DNA of 64,000 bases from Antilocapra americana (Eukaryota > Chordata > Mammalia > Artiodactyla > Antilocapridae), in the NCBI GenBank assembly GCA_007570785.1, contig ML660211.1:5182463-5246462 (forward strand), in the 5' to 3' direction. This document shows positions 47,815-59,694 of this stretch, piece after piece; position 1 is the first letter of the stretch; each line of letters begins with the position of its first letter. The notes beneath the pieces were generated by a model. That model worked only from the letters and a program-made list of their open reading frames with translations, made no database searches and was not told the DNA's origin. The translations under genes were made by a program, and so were the position numbers.

Positions 47815-48005
47815 GTTTGCATAAAAAGCCTTGCCACTTTCTAGTTGTATGACCTAGAATAATGTTTGTTTCTTTATACCATTTTCTACCACAATATTCT
47901 TATCTGCTAAGTAAGCTTGGTAATTGTATCTACTTCATGAAGACTATAAAGTCATCTATGAACTCTAAATGAGCTAATATTTATAAAATGGTATGTACTG
48001 GTACA
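47815..48005 (+). mobile_element. MIR SINE relic
   Basis: Near complete MIR order: ttgccactttctagttgtat, gacctagaataatgtttgtt, atattcttatctgctaagta, atctacttcatgaagactat, aaatgagctaatatttataa. Confidence 0.7.
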
Positions 48006-48680
48006 CCATATATTTTAAATTATTTAACATTTGTTTAATACATATAGATAAATATCTATCATAGATATTTACTCAGCTTTGTCGGTGGTAATTTAAAAGG
48101 TTGGATCAGATTTTCTCAGTGATATTTTAAAATCAAATATCTAACCAGCACTTATTGATATGTCTATTTAACATAGAAGTATATTAGCATATATCTATTT
48201 TGGATCTTTGGTTTTGGCTCCTATTATATAATATTTTTATCAGATCTGTCTACATCTTTCAGATATTTACCTGATTATTTTCCAAGAAAAGTTCCTGAAA
48301 CATCAACCATTTAAACTCTGTTTTAATTCCTTTTTGAGTTATACCTCATAAAATAGCCATTGTAATATCCAAGGCAGTGATTATTTTCTTTCTAATTTCT
48401 GCAGCCTATTTTCCAAGCAGAAAATTATTTCAGATGAAGCACATATAGGATGGGGCTACATGGGGAGAACTATAAATAGAGTGTATGGGATCTTAAAATG
48501 TTACACAGAGACATGGAGGTATATATTCAAAACAAAGAGGTTCTCCAGGGAGTTTGCAACATCAATCAAAAATTACCTGGCAGTGAAATATCATTTGGAA
48601 TTCTCTTTTTCAAAAATTAAGGCTACCATATATTCATCATTGCTACCTAATTCCTCACATATCCAATTCCTTTTGCATGC
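48006..48680. other. No recognised feature
   Basis: AT-rich sequence; nothing supported. Confidence 0.4.
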
Positions 48681-48884
48681 ATGATAAGTTATTTAAGTCG
48701 CATCCGACTCTTTGCAACCCCATGGACTGTAGTCCACCAGGCTCCTCTGCCCATGGCTTTCTCCAAGTGAAAACACTGGAGTGAGTTGCCATTTCATCCT
48801 CCAGGGGATCTTCCCAACACAGGAATCCAGCCCGTATTTCCTGCATTGCAGGAGGATACTTTACAACTGAGCCATAAAAAAATT
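48681..48884 (-). mobile_element. Bov-tA SINE
   Basis: Minus strand: gactctttgcaaccccatgg, accaggctcctctgcccatg, atcctccaggggatcttccc, then the head complement cattgcaggaggatacttta. Confidence 0.9.
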
Positions 48885-49454
48885 CATGTTTATATAATTC
48901 TTTTATTTAATTGGTCTGGGAAAAAAATCTTTGAAATATTACTTCTTGAACTGATATGAGATGATTATTTTGCCCTGTCAAGTTTCCCTTTTCTTTCTTA
49001 AGGTCTTGGGAGCAAACTTCTAGAGATTCTTTTCGTTTCTATGTTTCTTAATGAAGACGGTAATGAGAGTTTTCTCTTAATAGTTGTGTAAATCCTGTTG
49101 AATGCATATAATGCATATAATCAGCTCTGCTTATTCAGATGAGTCCTATTCAATTTATTTTAAAAATCTAAAGACATTCAATTATTGATGGCATCTATGT
49201 ATGCAAATCAGTTTAACTGTTCTGGTAGAACGTACCAGTAATTAACCTGTTACTAAATGTATGCTTAACTAAATTACTCACTGACTCTCTTTTATGGGAA
49301 GCAAAATCAGGGTAGAATTTTCACCCATTTTGTGCACACAAGCAACTTCTTCGATCAGTTCTAGTACCACGTTACTTTTCTATCTTATTTTTTCCTGTAA
49401 ACATGGATTAGAAAGGGACCATTCAGGTGTAGGGGAATAAGAGGAACAAAGAGT
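48885..49454. other. No recognised feature
   Basis: AT-rich sequence; nothing supported. Confidence 0.4.
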
Positions 49455-49830
49455 TATGCATAAAATAAGCTACAAGGATATATTGTATAGCATAGGAAAT
49501 ATGTCTAATATTTTATATTAACTATAAATGACATATAAGCTTTAAAAACTGAATCACCATTTTGTACACATGTAACTTATATAATAAACACCACCTATAG
49601 TTTTAGTTGCTCAATCATGTCCGACTCTTTGCAGCCCCATGGACTTTAGTCTGCCAGGTTCCTCTGTCCCTGGAATGTCCCAGGCAAGAATACTGCAGGA
49701 GGTAACCATTGCATTCTCTAGGGAATCTTCCCAACCCAGGGATCAAACCCGTGTCTCCTGCATTGCAGGCAGATTCTTTTCAGCCTGAGCAGCAGGTATA
49801 TCACCTATATTTCAATTAAAAGAAAGAGAA
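49455..49830 (+). mobile_element. L1 3' end, split by a SINE
   Basis: Sense L1 3'UTR: ataagctacaaggatatatt, tatagcataggaaatatgtc, ttttgtacacatgtaactta. It continues after the SINE with cacctatatttcaattaaaa and an A-rich tail. Confidence 0.7.
49598..49790 (-). mobile_element. Bov-tA SINE inside L1 tail
   Basis: Minus strand: ttgctcaatcatgtccgact, gccaggttcctctgtccctg, gggatcaaacccgtgtctcc, tgcattgcaggcagattctt. The L1-derived cacctata occurs on both sides as a short target duplication. Confidence 0.88.
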
Positions 49831-50282
49831 GTATCACATGCATTACTTAAACCAAAACAAAACCACAGTCTCTCATAGCTGTAAAACACTGGCTCTACAT
49901 ACCGATTCTCCTTGAATGTCTTCAAGTTCATATTTTAGTGTCTAGAAGTGTTCCTGTATGCTGCTCAAATTGGTCCTTTTTGTTCTGTTATCTTTCCCAT
50001 CATTTGCTACCTTTCTTGCTTTGTTTCTTGTGTAAGTATATGTGTGTGTTTCTATTCCTTACAATCCGAAAAACAACAGTTTTACTATTATCCCACAAAG
50101 ATATTACTACTTGTAATGTTCTCTGACTTGTGAGTTGAGATGACTATTATATAATGTCATGATGGGTTGCATTGAAACCACCAATTTCCATTATCTTTGC
50201 CCACTAGACCACTGTATGTGAGCCTACATTGGCCAATATCTACTTCAGGCTTTCTATGTCTGAAGAGCCACACAGCAAGCCC
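49831..50282. other. No recognised feature
   Basis: Nothing supported. Confidence 0.4.
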
Positions 50283-50370
50283 GAGAGTACCAGAGTGGGT
50301 AGCCTAATTGAACCAGCTCTCCTGCATTGCAGGCGAATTCTTTACCAACAGAGCTCTCAGGTAAGCCCCA
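50283..50370 (-). mobile_element. Bov-tA head fragment
   Basis: Complement of the head end of a Bov-tA: ctcctgcattgcaggcgaat, tctttaccaacagagctctc. BOV-A part missing. Confidence 0.8.
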
Positions 50371-51049
50371 TTAAAAACTGCAGATGATGGTATGTATTTA
50401 ATATTTCATAGTTTTACTCTTTCTTGTATGTGTTTGTCTGTGTGTGTGATTCTTTATTTTTGTTGGTTTTTTTCCACCTACGACTAAAGCACAGCTGTAC
50501 AGGTTGACAAGCACCTTTTGGACTATTCTGCACTTTTAATCTCCCAGACTCCTAAAAGTTAATTGTGCACCTTAAATCTTTCTGCCATATGTCCGCTGAG
50601 TTGCTCTGTTCTGTATGGAACAATGGTAGGCTTGTACTAACTGAACATTACTGAAGCCTAGGGTAAACATGAATAATGTTCAAGCTTACACCCTTGCTGT
50701 AAAACAATTATCTGTATTCAGAAAATTTTTATGAAAGCTTGGAGTCATTTATCACTTCCAAGTTGACTTTTTGGATCTGATATGATTTGTTACATTGATT
50801 CATAAGCGAATGAATGAAGCTATTCAAACATTGTCCTCAAAACAATGACTGACTTGCATTGAACTATGTCAACCATCATCTAACCAAAATGGACTCTTAC
50901 TAAGGACTGGGTCAGGATATCATGCTTGGTTTGCATATGTGGTTAGTGCCTTAATTCCAATGGTAGTTGTTCTTTTTTGTTTCTGTATACAATCAATGAC
51001 AAACTACATCACAATTATGTTGAATATTTTTAAAGCATATGAACACACT
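50371..51049. other. No recognised feature
   Basis: Nothing supported; a short TG run near 50430. Confidence 0.4.
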
Positions 51050-51740
51050 TTTATTCTAACTTCTTATTTTTACCTAGCATTTTGCCACATTTTATGCTGA
51101 TATTTAAAGTACAGATTCAGCTGAAACCCACTGTGTACCTTTTCTCACTTTTAATCTCATGCCTCCCCAGATAAATCCACATCTTGAATTTATTATTTCA
51201 TGTACATAATTACATTAATATCATGTGTATTCATAAATACAATATAGTATTGTTTATGCTTTCAAAAGTAATATAAGTGGCTTCATAATCGGCAATCATC
51301 TCTGTGGCTTTCTTTTTTTCTCATCACTGTTTTTGAGATTTAGCTATGATGATACATGTCAAAGTCTCTCAGTAGTGTCCAACTCTTTGTGACCCCATGG
51401 ATTATACAGTCCATGGAATTCTCCAGGCCAGAATACTGGAGGGGATCTTCTCAACCCAGGGATCAAACGCAGGTCTCCCACTTTGCAGGCGAATCCCCCA
51501 CCAGCTGAGCCACCAGGGAATGATGATATATGTAGCTATAATGTATTCATTTTGCATAGTATATAGTGTCCCACTGTCTGAATTCATCCTTCTGTCAATG
51601 AACGGTTAGGTGGTTTTTCACCTGACTTAATGCACAAGTAGACATACATACATTTTCACTGTCAAATATCCCAGCACTTTTGAAAAGGGAAAGTGCTCCT
51701 TAAAATCCCCATTTCCGCGTCCCACTTTTTCCTTCCCAGA
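51050..51740 (-). mobile_element. Old L1 ORF2 end / 3'UTR fragment (probable), split by a SINE
   Basis: Resembles an old L1 on the minus strand: gcttcataatcggcaatcat, ctcatcactgtttttgagat, then after the SINE attttgcatagtatatagtg and gaattcatccttctgtcaat. Diverged; boundaries vague. Confidence 0.5.
51360..51519 (-). mobile_element. Bov-tA SINE, internally shortened, target duplication
   Basis: Minus strand. The BOV-A end passes quickly into the head (gatcttctcaacccagggat, ccaccagctgagccaccagg); the ttgccatttccttctcc segment is missing. Flanked by atgatgatacatgt (51346-51359) and atgatgatatatgt (51520-51533), one mismatch in 14. Confidence 0.9.
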
Positions 51741-52032
51741 GGTAACTGGCATTATTAGCATACTGTGCATTCTTCCAAACTGATTTATTAGAGTATCAAA
51801 TTAAATAAAAAAAATCACAAAGATCTCTTTAAAAAGTACTCATGACTTTTATTTTTGGAAGCCACTGCACTGTCACTTTTGTGATGTTTCAGCAAATTTC
51901 AAATATTTATAATTTCACAATTTTATTTTTTATAATAATTATGGTTATTTTGAAAGCTTGTCATCACTTAAATTGAAACTATATCACAAAAATTTACTCT
52001 AAAATTATTTTTCAATAGAATATTTTTTCAAT

Positions 52033-52059
52033 TATATATATATATATATATATATATAT
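52033..52059. repeat. (TA)n microsatellite
   Basis: Uninterrupted run of about 13 TA units. Confidence 0.95.
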
Positions 52060-52079
52060 TTAATTTGATCATGCTGTTA

Positions 52080-52158
52080 GCTCCCTTACCAGAGATCAAA
52101 ACCAGGCTACCAGTCCTGGAAGCACAGTCTTAATCACTGGACTATCATGGAAGTCTCT
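52080..52158 (-). mobile_element. CHR-type SINE fragment
   Basis: Complement of the tRNA-derived part of a cetartiodactyl CHR-type SINE: ttaccagagatcaaaaccag, then tcttaatcactggactatca and tggaagtct. Confidence 0.6.
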
Positions 52159-52159
52159 A

Positions 52160-53010
52160 TATTTATTTTATTACTTTATGTTTCCCAATTTCATTGAGAT
52201 ATAAAATTGTGTAAGTTCAAGTGTACAAATGATTTGATATATCCATATAGTACTAAATGATAACTCCAATAAGTTTAGTTAATATCTGTCACCTCATATA
52301 GCTACAGTTTTTTTCCCTTGTGATGAGAATTTTTAAGATTTCATTAAAAGATCTTAATTTAATAATTAATTTAAAAGATCTAAATTTGTTAAGAGATTTA
52401 AAATATGTAACAAATTCAAAATATATAATTTAGTGTCATGAACTATAGTCATCATTGTCTATATTACCTCAGAAATCATCTTATAACCAGAAGTACATTT
52501 TGATCACCTTTGCCCAATTCCCTCATCCCACACTTGTAATAATTGAAAATCAGGTTTCTGTTTCTCTGAATTGATTTTTTTGTTTGTTTGTTTTTGGATT
52601 CCATATTTAAGTGATATCATACAATATTTGTCTTTGTCTGATTTATTTCGCTTAGCATAATGCCCTCAAAGTCCATCCATGTTGTCACAAATGCCAGTGT
52701 TTTTCCTTTGCATAGCTGAATACTGTTCCATTGTGTGTGTTCATTTCATATTTTCTTTATCTATTTATCCATTGATGGAAACTCAGGTTGTTTTCACATT
52801 TTAACTATTGTGAATAAGCCACAGTGAACATGGGGGTAGAAATATTTCTTTGGACTCATGATTTTGTGTCCTTTGGATGTATAGCCACAAACGGAACTGC
52901 TAGATCATATGGCATTTTTAATTTTTTGAAGAAACTTCATACTGTTTTTCAACATGTCTGTATATACATTTACATTCCCACCAACAGTATGCAAGGTATA
53001 CTCATGTGTC
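52160..53010 (-). mobile_element. Old L1 3' end
   Basis: Minus-strand L1 3'UTR and ORF2 end: atttcattgagatataaaat, aagtgatatcatacaatatt, attgtgaataagccacagtg, cattcccaccaacagtatgc. Frequent stops. Confidence 0.8.
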
Positions 53011-53091
53011 TCATTCCTTTGTTCCAATGTCTTTTTAATAAATAACATTCAGAAAAAATAAACAATATCAAAAGAAAAACTAATCAAAGGA

Positions 53092-53282
53092 CCAGTTCAG
53101 TTCAGTTGCACAGTCCTGGCTTTGTGACCCCATGGACTGCTTCCCTGTCCATCACCAGCTCTCAGAGCTTGCTCAGACTCATGTCCATTGAGCCAGTGAT
53201 GCCATCTAACTATCTCATTCTCTGTCATCCCCTTCTCTTCCTACCTTCAATCTGTCCCAGCATCAGGGTCTTTTTTTAATGA
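53092..53282 (-). mobile_element. BovB LINE 3' fragment
   Basis: Minus strand: cagttcagttcagttgcaca, gtttgctcag-type segment (here agcttgctcagactcatgtc), gtcccagcatcagggtcttt. Possible 9-bp duplication atcaaagga at 53083-53091 and 53291-53299. Confidence 0.85.
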
Positions 53283-53299
53283 TTCTCATGATCAAAGGA

Positions 53300-55611
53300 T
53301 ATTAATTCATGAAGAGAAGACTAAATTGGCAAATACACATATAAAACATCTCTGTATCACTTTGCAAACACATGCCCACATACAGAGGTATGTATGCATT
53401 CATGCACATAAAGAATTTTTTTAAAAAATGGCTCTCAGAGAGAATAAGGCAATTATTTTAAGGGTTTTATGGCTCAGCTATCCTTTTTATACTTGCAATG
53501 ACCCAGAAGGGATTCTGCCAAGGCTGGATCAGTGGAGGGGAATTTATGGTATCAGGGAAATGATCAAAGAGGAGCTTCTCAGCTATTCCTGGAAGAGACT
53601 GTGAGTTCACCTGTGACTCTGGCATCTTTGTAAATGCTAACTCAGGTGTCTTGGCCCTTTCCCTTCCTCTTACCTGTAGAAGTACTATTATTCTCCTGCC
53701 ATTTTGAAAATGAGCATCTTACTAAAGAATTACAAACTAGCTTACAAACTAGAAGCCAAGAATCAAACAGTCTTTCTAAAATAACCATGCTGTTTGTCTT
53801 TAAAGAGGAACTATTTAAGAAGGAAAAATTGTTAAAAAAAAAAAAAACCTTGAAATTACATTATATGAATTCCACTGGTGAAAATCAGTCCTTGGAAAAT
53901 TGTGACCTATGTTTCCAGAGAAGGATTGCCTGGTGGTTTCTGGAGTTTGCCCAAAAGCTGAAAATAACTCATCATCATAAATGGGTTTTTCTGATGTAAC
54001 GTCTCCAGCACTTGAGAGATGATTGCTGAAAACTCCTTGCAGGTGTCTCAGAGATTACAATAAAGGCACAGAGACTGCTTTTCTTAAGGAGTTAACACAA
54101 AAGGTTTAGAAAAATAATACTGACATCTGCTACCCTGCTCTGTGTATGAACCCTGACATGTTAAACTTGTCACACATACCTGTACAACAATGATTAATGG
54201 GGATCATGCTAATAATCCAAGACTTAAGTCTGAGTCTGGGATGGATAATTTATAGAAAATACTTCTTTACCAATGAATGATTTGCTGAAGAAATTAAGTG
54301 ACTTGATAATGTCACAAGAAGCATGCTGGTGTTTATTCCTAAGCTCTGGCATTGAACAATACGATTATAAAAATATTTATAATAATTTATACTAAATTAT
54401 ACTATACTAAGTTAATTAAATACTATCATTTATACTGAATCTATAAATGATTTAATATCATTTATACAACAATACTGACATAATAATAGTGACCATTCTT
54501 TTAAAATGTGATTACTTTCCTTCAGAATTATTTTTATTACTGAAACAACTTACTGTAAGTTTGAAAACGCTTTCACATGATAAAAAAAATCTAAATAGCA
54601 TTTAGATAAAAGAACAAGACGATTTTTTCTTTCTCAAAGCTGTATTTTACTTTATGGCTAGTAGGCATATGTCAGACAATGTATCAGTAAGACGAACAGT
54701 AAACAAGTAAGTAAGCAGAGTAATCATACATATTATAGGTAATATTTGTTGAACACTGGTTCTAGAACTGAATAATATTTGATAGCTCAAACAATGCAGG
54801 AAGATCAGCCATTTACATGGCTCTAATATTCTCGCTTCCCGTTATAAAAAAGAGCAGTATTTCCTCTGGTTTCTTCATCGTTTGGTCCTTTTTCCTGCTT
54901 CCCCATCACTGAGTGGACATCAGCTTAGACCTCTGGGCTTTGCTTAAAAGAATTCACATTAATTATTGCTCATCAGCATTCATCATGGTGACAGCTCTGG
55001 TTAGCAGTGCTGTTTATTTTGTTCTCACCTTTCTGCTTGGCTGTCAAATGGAAGAATTTTATGGTTCTTAAGGGAACAATTCTTCTCTATGACCAGCTGC
55101 TTTGAGGAGGAAAAAAAAGTCTTTTCTTTAGTGTTGTACTGGCTTTGGTAATTTCTTGCAAATGAAATGGCACAAATGTAGCAATTAATAGTCTTCTTTA
55201 ATTGAGTTCACTTATAACAGAGCAGAGTTAAACCAATTAAAACTCCATTGAACAAAATCCTGAAATTGAATGGTATTTCAAGTGTTTTTCAAAGATGATA
55301 AAACTTACATTGTCTTACAAAAATCATATCTGTATAGTGCTTGACCTAAAATTGAACTGCTTATTCTTAACTAAATATCATCTCAGGTTCTAAATAACTA
55401 ACAAAATAGTGAAAAATCACTGGCCACAATAGAGGGGAAAGACAGAATTTTCAAGAGATAAACCCAGTAATTAACAGGAAACACTTGGGAATATCCAAAG
55501 TGCTGGAGCTAGAAGAGAGCTTTGGCAGGAATGAATGTGAGGGACTTTAAAAGTAGTAACTGCAAATCAGAATAAATATTCCTTGATAAGAATTTCCATC
55601 CTGCTGAAAAT
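53300..55611. other. Unique DNA, no recognised feature
   Basis: About 2.3 kb without known repeats. The 121-codon frame at 53634-53999 has a long lysine run from an A-homopolymer and no motif. A perfect 10-bp inverted repeat lies at 54442-54466. 54830-55110 is less AT-rich than its surroundings. Confidence 0.45.
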
Positions 55612-56534
55612 CATGGAACAAAAGACTGGTTCCAAATTAGGAAAGGAGTGTGTCAAGGCTGTATAATATCACCCTACTTATTTAACATATATGCAGAGTA
55701 GATCATGGGAAATGCTGGACTGAAAGAAGCACAAGCTGGAAGCAAGATTGCCAGGAGAAATGCCAATAACCTCAGATATGCAGATGACATCACCCTTATG
55801 GTAGAAAGCAAAGAACTAAAGAGCCTCTTGATGAAAGTGAGAGAGGAGAGTGAAAAAGTTGGCTTAAAACTCAACATTCAGAAAACAAAAATCATGGCAT
55901 CCAGTCCCATCACTTCATGGCAAATAGATGGGGAAACAGTGAAAGCAGTGGCAGACTTCATTTTTAAGGGTTCCAAAATCACTGCAGATGTTGACTGTAG
56001 CCATGAAATTAAAAATTGCTTACTCCTTGGAAGGAAAGTTATGACCAACCTAAACAGCATATTAAAAAGCAGAGACATTACCTTGCCAACAAAGGTCCAT
56101 CTAGTCAAGGTTATGGTTTTTCCAGTAGTCATGTATGGAGCGAGAGTTGGGCTATAAAGAAAGCTGAGCCCCAAAGAATTGATGCTTTGAACTGTGGTGC
56201 TGGAGAAGACTCTTGAGAGTCCCTTGGACTGCAAGGAGATCCAACGAGTCCATGCTATGGGAGATCAGTCCTGACTATTCATTGCAAAGACTGATGGTGT
56301 AGCTGAAACACCAATACTTTGGTCACCTGATGCGAAGAACTGACTCATTGGAAAAGATTCTGATGCTGGGAAAGATTGAAGGGAGGAGAAGGGGACGACA
56401 GAGGATGAGATGGTTGGAGGGCAACCCTGACTCGATGGACAGGAGTTGGTGATTGACAGGGAGGCCTGGCGTGCTGCAGTCCATGGGATCACAAAGAGTC
56501 AGACATGCCTGAGCAACTGGACTGAACTAAACTA
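55612..56534 (+). mobile_element. BovB LINE, 5'-truncated
   Basis: Plus-strand BovB of about 0.9 kb, starting inside the RT (gactggttccaaattaggaa) and running to the 3' end (gagcaactggactgaactaa). The C-terminal region carries small deletions. Confidence 0.92.
55705..56157 (+). pseudogene. BovB ORF2 RT fragment with intact YADD
   Basis: 150 codons: GSKIARRNANNLRYADDITL with the catalytic YADD at 55777-55788, then VGLKLNIQKTKIMASSPITS and MVFPVVMYGARV before the frame is lost. The 5' half of the RT is absent. Confidence 0.85.
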
Positions 56535-57649
56535 AAAGTCATTGTCCTTGCCTAAAAAAAAAAAATCTCAAAATGTAAAACTGGATTAAAGTGATAAAGT
56601 GCTGCCAAATACCATTCAAAAATAGATTAAAAAATATTACATGTTTTGCACTAAATTAATTTTGTGATTAGTTTATATTAGAAACATAATGTCTATCACA
56701 CAATCAAAAACATTTAAGTATAGTGTGATTAAAAAAAGTGAATAATAAACAGCAGATGAAATGGACCTGTGCTGTACTATATTAACACACAAAGACTAAA
56801 ACAAGTATGGGTTATATTTAATAGAGATAAAAACTAATTTATAAAACTAGCAAGAACTTGGAAACTGCAGAAAATTTGCAATAGATTTTTCAAGATCTCT
56901 AGAAATTCTAATCTTTAGAGAAAGTAAGAATTAGTAGAAATTATAATATTCAGTTACTGAAATTAGAACTGAGTTGTTCAGCAGTATATTATATAGAACT
57001 TAATAACAAATATTATATCAAAGGATAATTAGAAGAAAATATCTAGAGTGAAACACAAGAGATTTACAAAACAATTGTAAATACGGAAGGTAATTAAAAA
57101 AGTTTGCAGATGAAGGGAAGCCCTAACATCCATTTAGTTGAAGCCTAAAGAAAGGAGGTAGAGAATATAGCAGAGGTAATGTCTTCAAAAATCAGAGCTG
57201 AGATTTTCTAAAACAGATAAATGGTATTAACCTAAAAGTTTAAGAGTTCAAAAAATCTTAAGCAGGAAAATATTAATAGAATAGAAATTCACACCTAGAC
57301 ACACACAGTTTCTATAGAGAAGTGACAGCAAATTAAAACAATAAAAACAATTTTACAAATAGCCACAGAAGAGACTGAATAGATTATAAAGGACCAACAG
57401 ACTGATAATGATGTCTCAAAAGCAGCAATAGAGGAGTAAGAATGAATGTATAATATCACAAATATTTTGAGAGAAATAACTGTCAAGCTAGAGTGCCATA
57501 CCAGTCAAGGTGTCCTTTGTTCCATTATTGTTTCTCTTACAATTGACACCATCCCAGATTAATGTGGGAACTCTTAGCTAATCTTCTATAATAAGTTACT
57601 AGTCTCTCTTCCTTTTAGACCACTTACAGTCTTTATAAACTCAGGTTAC
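56535..57649. other. AT-rich DNA, no recognised feature
   Basis: About 1.1 kb of A-rich unique sequence; nothing supported. Confidence 0.4.
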
Positions 57650-57848
57650 AGGTGCCACTGATGGCTCAGACAGTAAAGAATCTGCCTGCAATGCAGGAGA
57701 CCCAGGTTTGATCTCTGTGTTGGGAAGATCCTGAAGAAAGGAAAGGGAATACCCACTCCAATATTCTTGCCTGGAAAATCCCATGGACAGAGGAGCCTGG
57801 TGGGCTACAGTCAGTGGGGTTGCAAAGAGTCAGACACAACTGAGTGAC

Positions 57849-57851
<3 letters not shown>
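57650..57851 (+). mobile_element. Bov-tA SINE
   Basis: Plus strand: gatggctcagacagtaaaga head, gagacccaggtttgatctct (B box), attcttgcctggaaaatccc, and the end gacacaactgagtgactaac. It passes directly into a CA repeat. Confidence 0.92.
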
Positions 57852-57894
<43 letters not shown>

Positions 57895-57914
57895 ATACAC
57901 ACACACACACACAG
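57852..57914. repeat. (CA)n microsatellite at SINE tail
   Basis: About 60 bp of CA repeats with two CATA interruptions, starting at the 3' tail of the preceding SINE. On the minus strand it creates a Cys-Val run in a spurious ORF (57666-57941). Confidence 0.95.
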
Positions 57915-58034
57915 ATTATCAAATGACCTTGAAGTAAACACTGACTGAATTTAATTATAATAATAATTTTTATATTTGACCTTGACATCATTGCTGAATT
58001 CTAAATTTTGACCATGTTGTTAAAAATATTTTAA

Positions 58035-58275
58035 TGATTTAATCAGCTTTGGCAGTAATAAAATTCACTCAATTAAGCATATACTTTGAAAAGTTTTGAC
58101 AATCATGTACACTCCTATAATTGTTACCACAATTGAGAGTTCCAACACTCTAGAATATTTCTCTGCACCTCACTAAAGATGATCCCCTTGGTATATTTTG
58201 ATGCTGCTCTCTTTCTAGAGTTAAATTTTTCATATTTAATTTTTTCCCTGAGTGCTACCCACTCTGATTTCACAA
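58035..58275 (-). mobile_element. Old L1 3'UTR fragment (probable)
   Basis: Resembles old L1 3'UTR complement: agcatatactttgaaaagtt, ttgacaatcatgtacactcc, attgttaccacaattgagag. Diverged. Confidence 0.5.
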
Positions 58276-58859
58276 GTTTGTATATTTCTATTCTAAGTTC
58301 TGAATTTCTGACTTTCAGTATATCCTGTCATATCTTTAATTGCCTATTTAATTAAAATTAATTAATGTTGTAATATTGTGTTAAAATTGTTCTCACCTTT
58401 TTGGTTGCATTTTGGGTCATTTTTTATTAGCTAATTAGTATTGATTAGTTCCTTCTGCTTCATTCTTATTATATCTTTTTAAGGTTGATGCCTGCCATTT
58501 CCCATTCATTTTAATTCATTTTTTTTTTTTTTGGACTAACAGTTACAAGTATTTTTAAACAGAGGTCAACATTCTGGGTACCCTTTTCTGTTGATAGTTA
58601 AATACAGTTTCTTAAATACAGAGCACCTTTTCTTGATTAAGAAGTTCTGGTGAACTGGATGATTTTGTGATGGGACCTTACTTATCATCCTTCTTATTTG
58701 TTCTTTTCTCCCCCATTCACCATCAAGAATCTGAGTGGTGCTTTTCTCTTCCAAGTTTCTTTGATCTCCCTCAAACTAGTGTCTTCTAGATACTATTGTT
58801 TCTGCGAATACACCTACCACAATAAGCTTTTAGATTCTTCAGTATGCAGCTCTGATCCA
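58276..58859. other. No recognised feature
   Basis: AT-rich sequence with a T homopolymer near 58518-58532; nothing supported. Confidence 0.4.
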
Positions 58860-59195
58860 AAGGTTCTTAGACCACTTCTCAATAAAGTCCCAGAATCCAA
58901 AGGCTTGAGAATAAGAAACACCAATGTTGGAGCACAAGATAAGATAGATATCCCAGCTCAAAAAGGAGTGAGAGCTAGCCCTCAGTCTGCCTTTGTGTTC
59001 TACTCGGGCCATTAATGATTTGAATGGTGTCTCATCTCACATTGGTAAGGGCAGATCTTCTTTACTCAGCCTACTGATTTAAATGTTAATCACTTCTGGA
59101 ACATACTTACAGACACATTCAGATATAATATTTTACAAGCTATCTAAGTATCCTTTAGCCAAGTGAAGTGGACACAGAAAATTAGTCATCACATA
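58860..59195. mobile_element. Ancient interspersed repeat, family undetermined
   Basis: Sequence recognised as a recurrent old mammalian repeat: gtctgcctttgtgttctact, tactgatttaaatgttaatc, tttagccaagtgaagtggac and a terminal gtcatcacatatagg. I could not assign the family; it could be LTR-derived. Confidence 0.4.
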
Positions 59196-59655
59196 TAGGT
59201 CAACACAGATTTTAATCTGTATCCTAGTTTTCAGTAGGTATGATTTTTGATGGGTTTTAGCCAAATTCCATCTTTTTGACCTATTTCTTTCACTCTGTGT
59301 TCATTCTTGGCAGCTATGCCTTTACCAGAGAAAACCAACTCTGTCCTCATTTCTACTTCCTTTCTCAATATTCATGATGCTCAGTCCACCCTGGAATTTT
59401 TTCCACCCACCTTCAAAATATATAAACTCATTGTAGCCTCAAAATCTTTGTGCATCACTTTCCCTCTCTTTGAATGTGCCTGCAATGGATAGTTATATAC
59501 TTAAATCCTTCTTAGCATCCAGATTTCTGTTCAGATTTTTCCCATTCTGCAATAATTTATGGGCACTCTAGCCAAAGAATCCCCCATCCTCATTTTTTCT
59601 AGCTATCCCTTCCCTACAACTACTCTATTTGCTTTTTTTCAGAATACGTGTCACT
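59196..59655. other. No recognised feature
   Basis: Nothing supported. Confidence 0.4.
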
Positions 59656-59694
59656 TTTCTCTCTCCTTCTTTCTCTTATTGTACTGGGGTATAG

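Noticed and set aside
53634..53999. 121-codon plus-strand ORF as a novel gene
   Set aside because: Contains a lysine run from an A homopolymer, no domain, no promoter or splice context, and composition like its AT-rich surroundings.
57666..57941. Cys/Val-repeat protein on the minus strand
   Set aside because: Arises from translating the (CA)n microsatellite and adjacent SINE.
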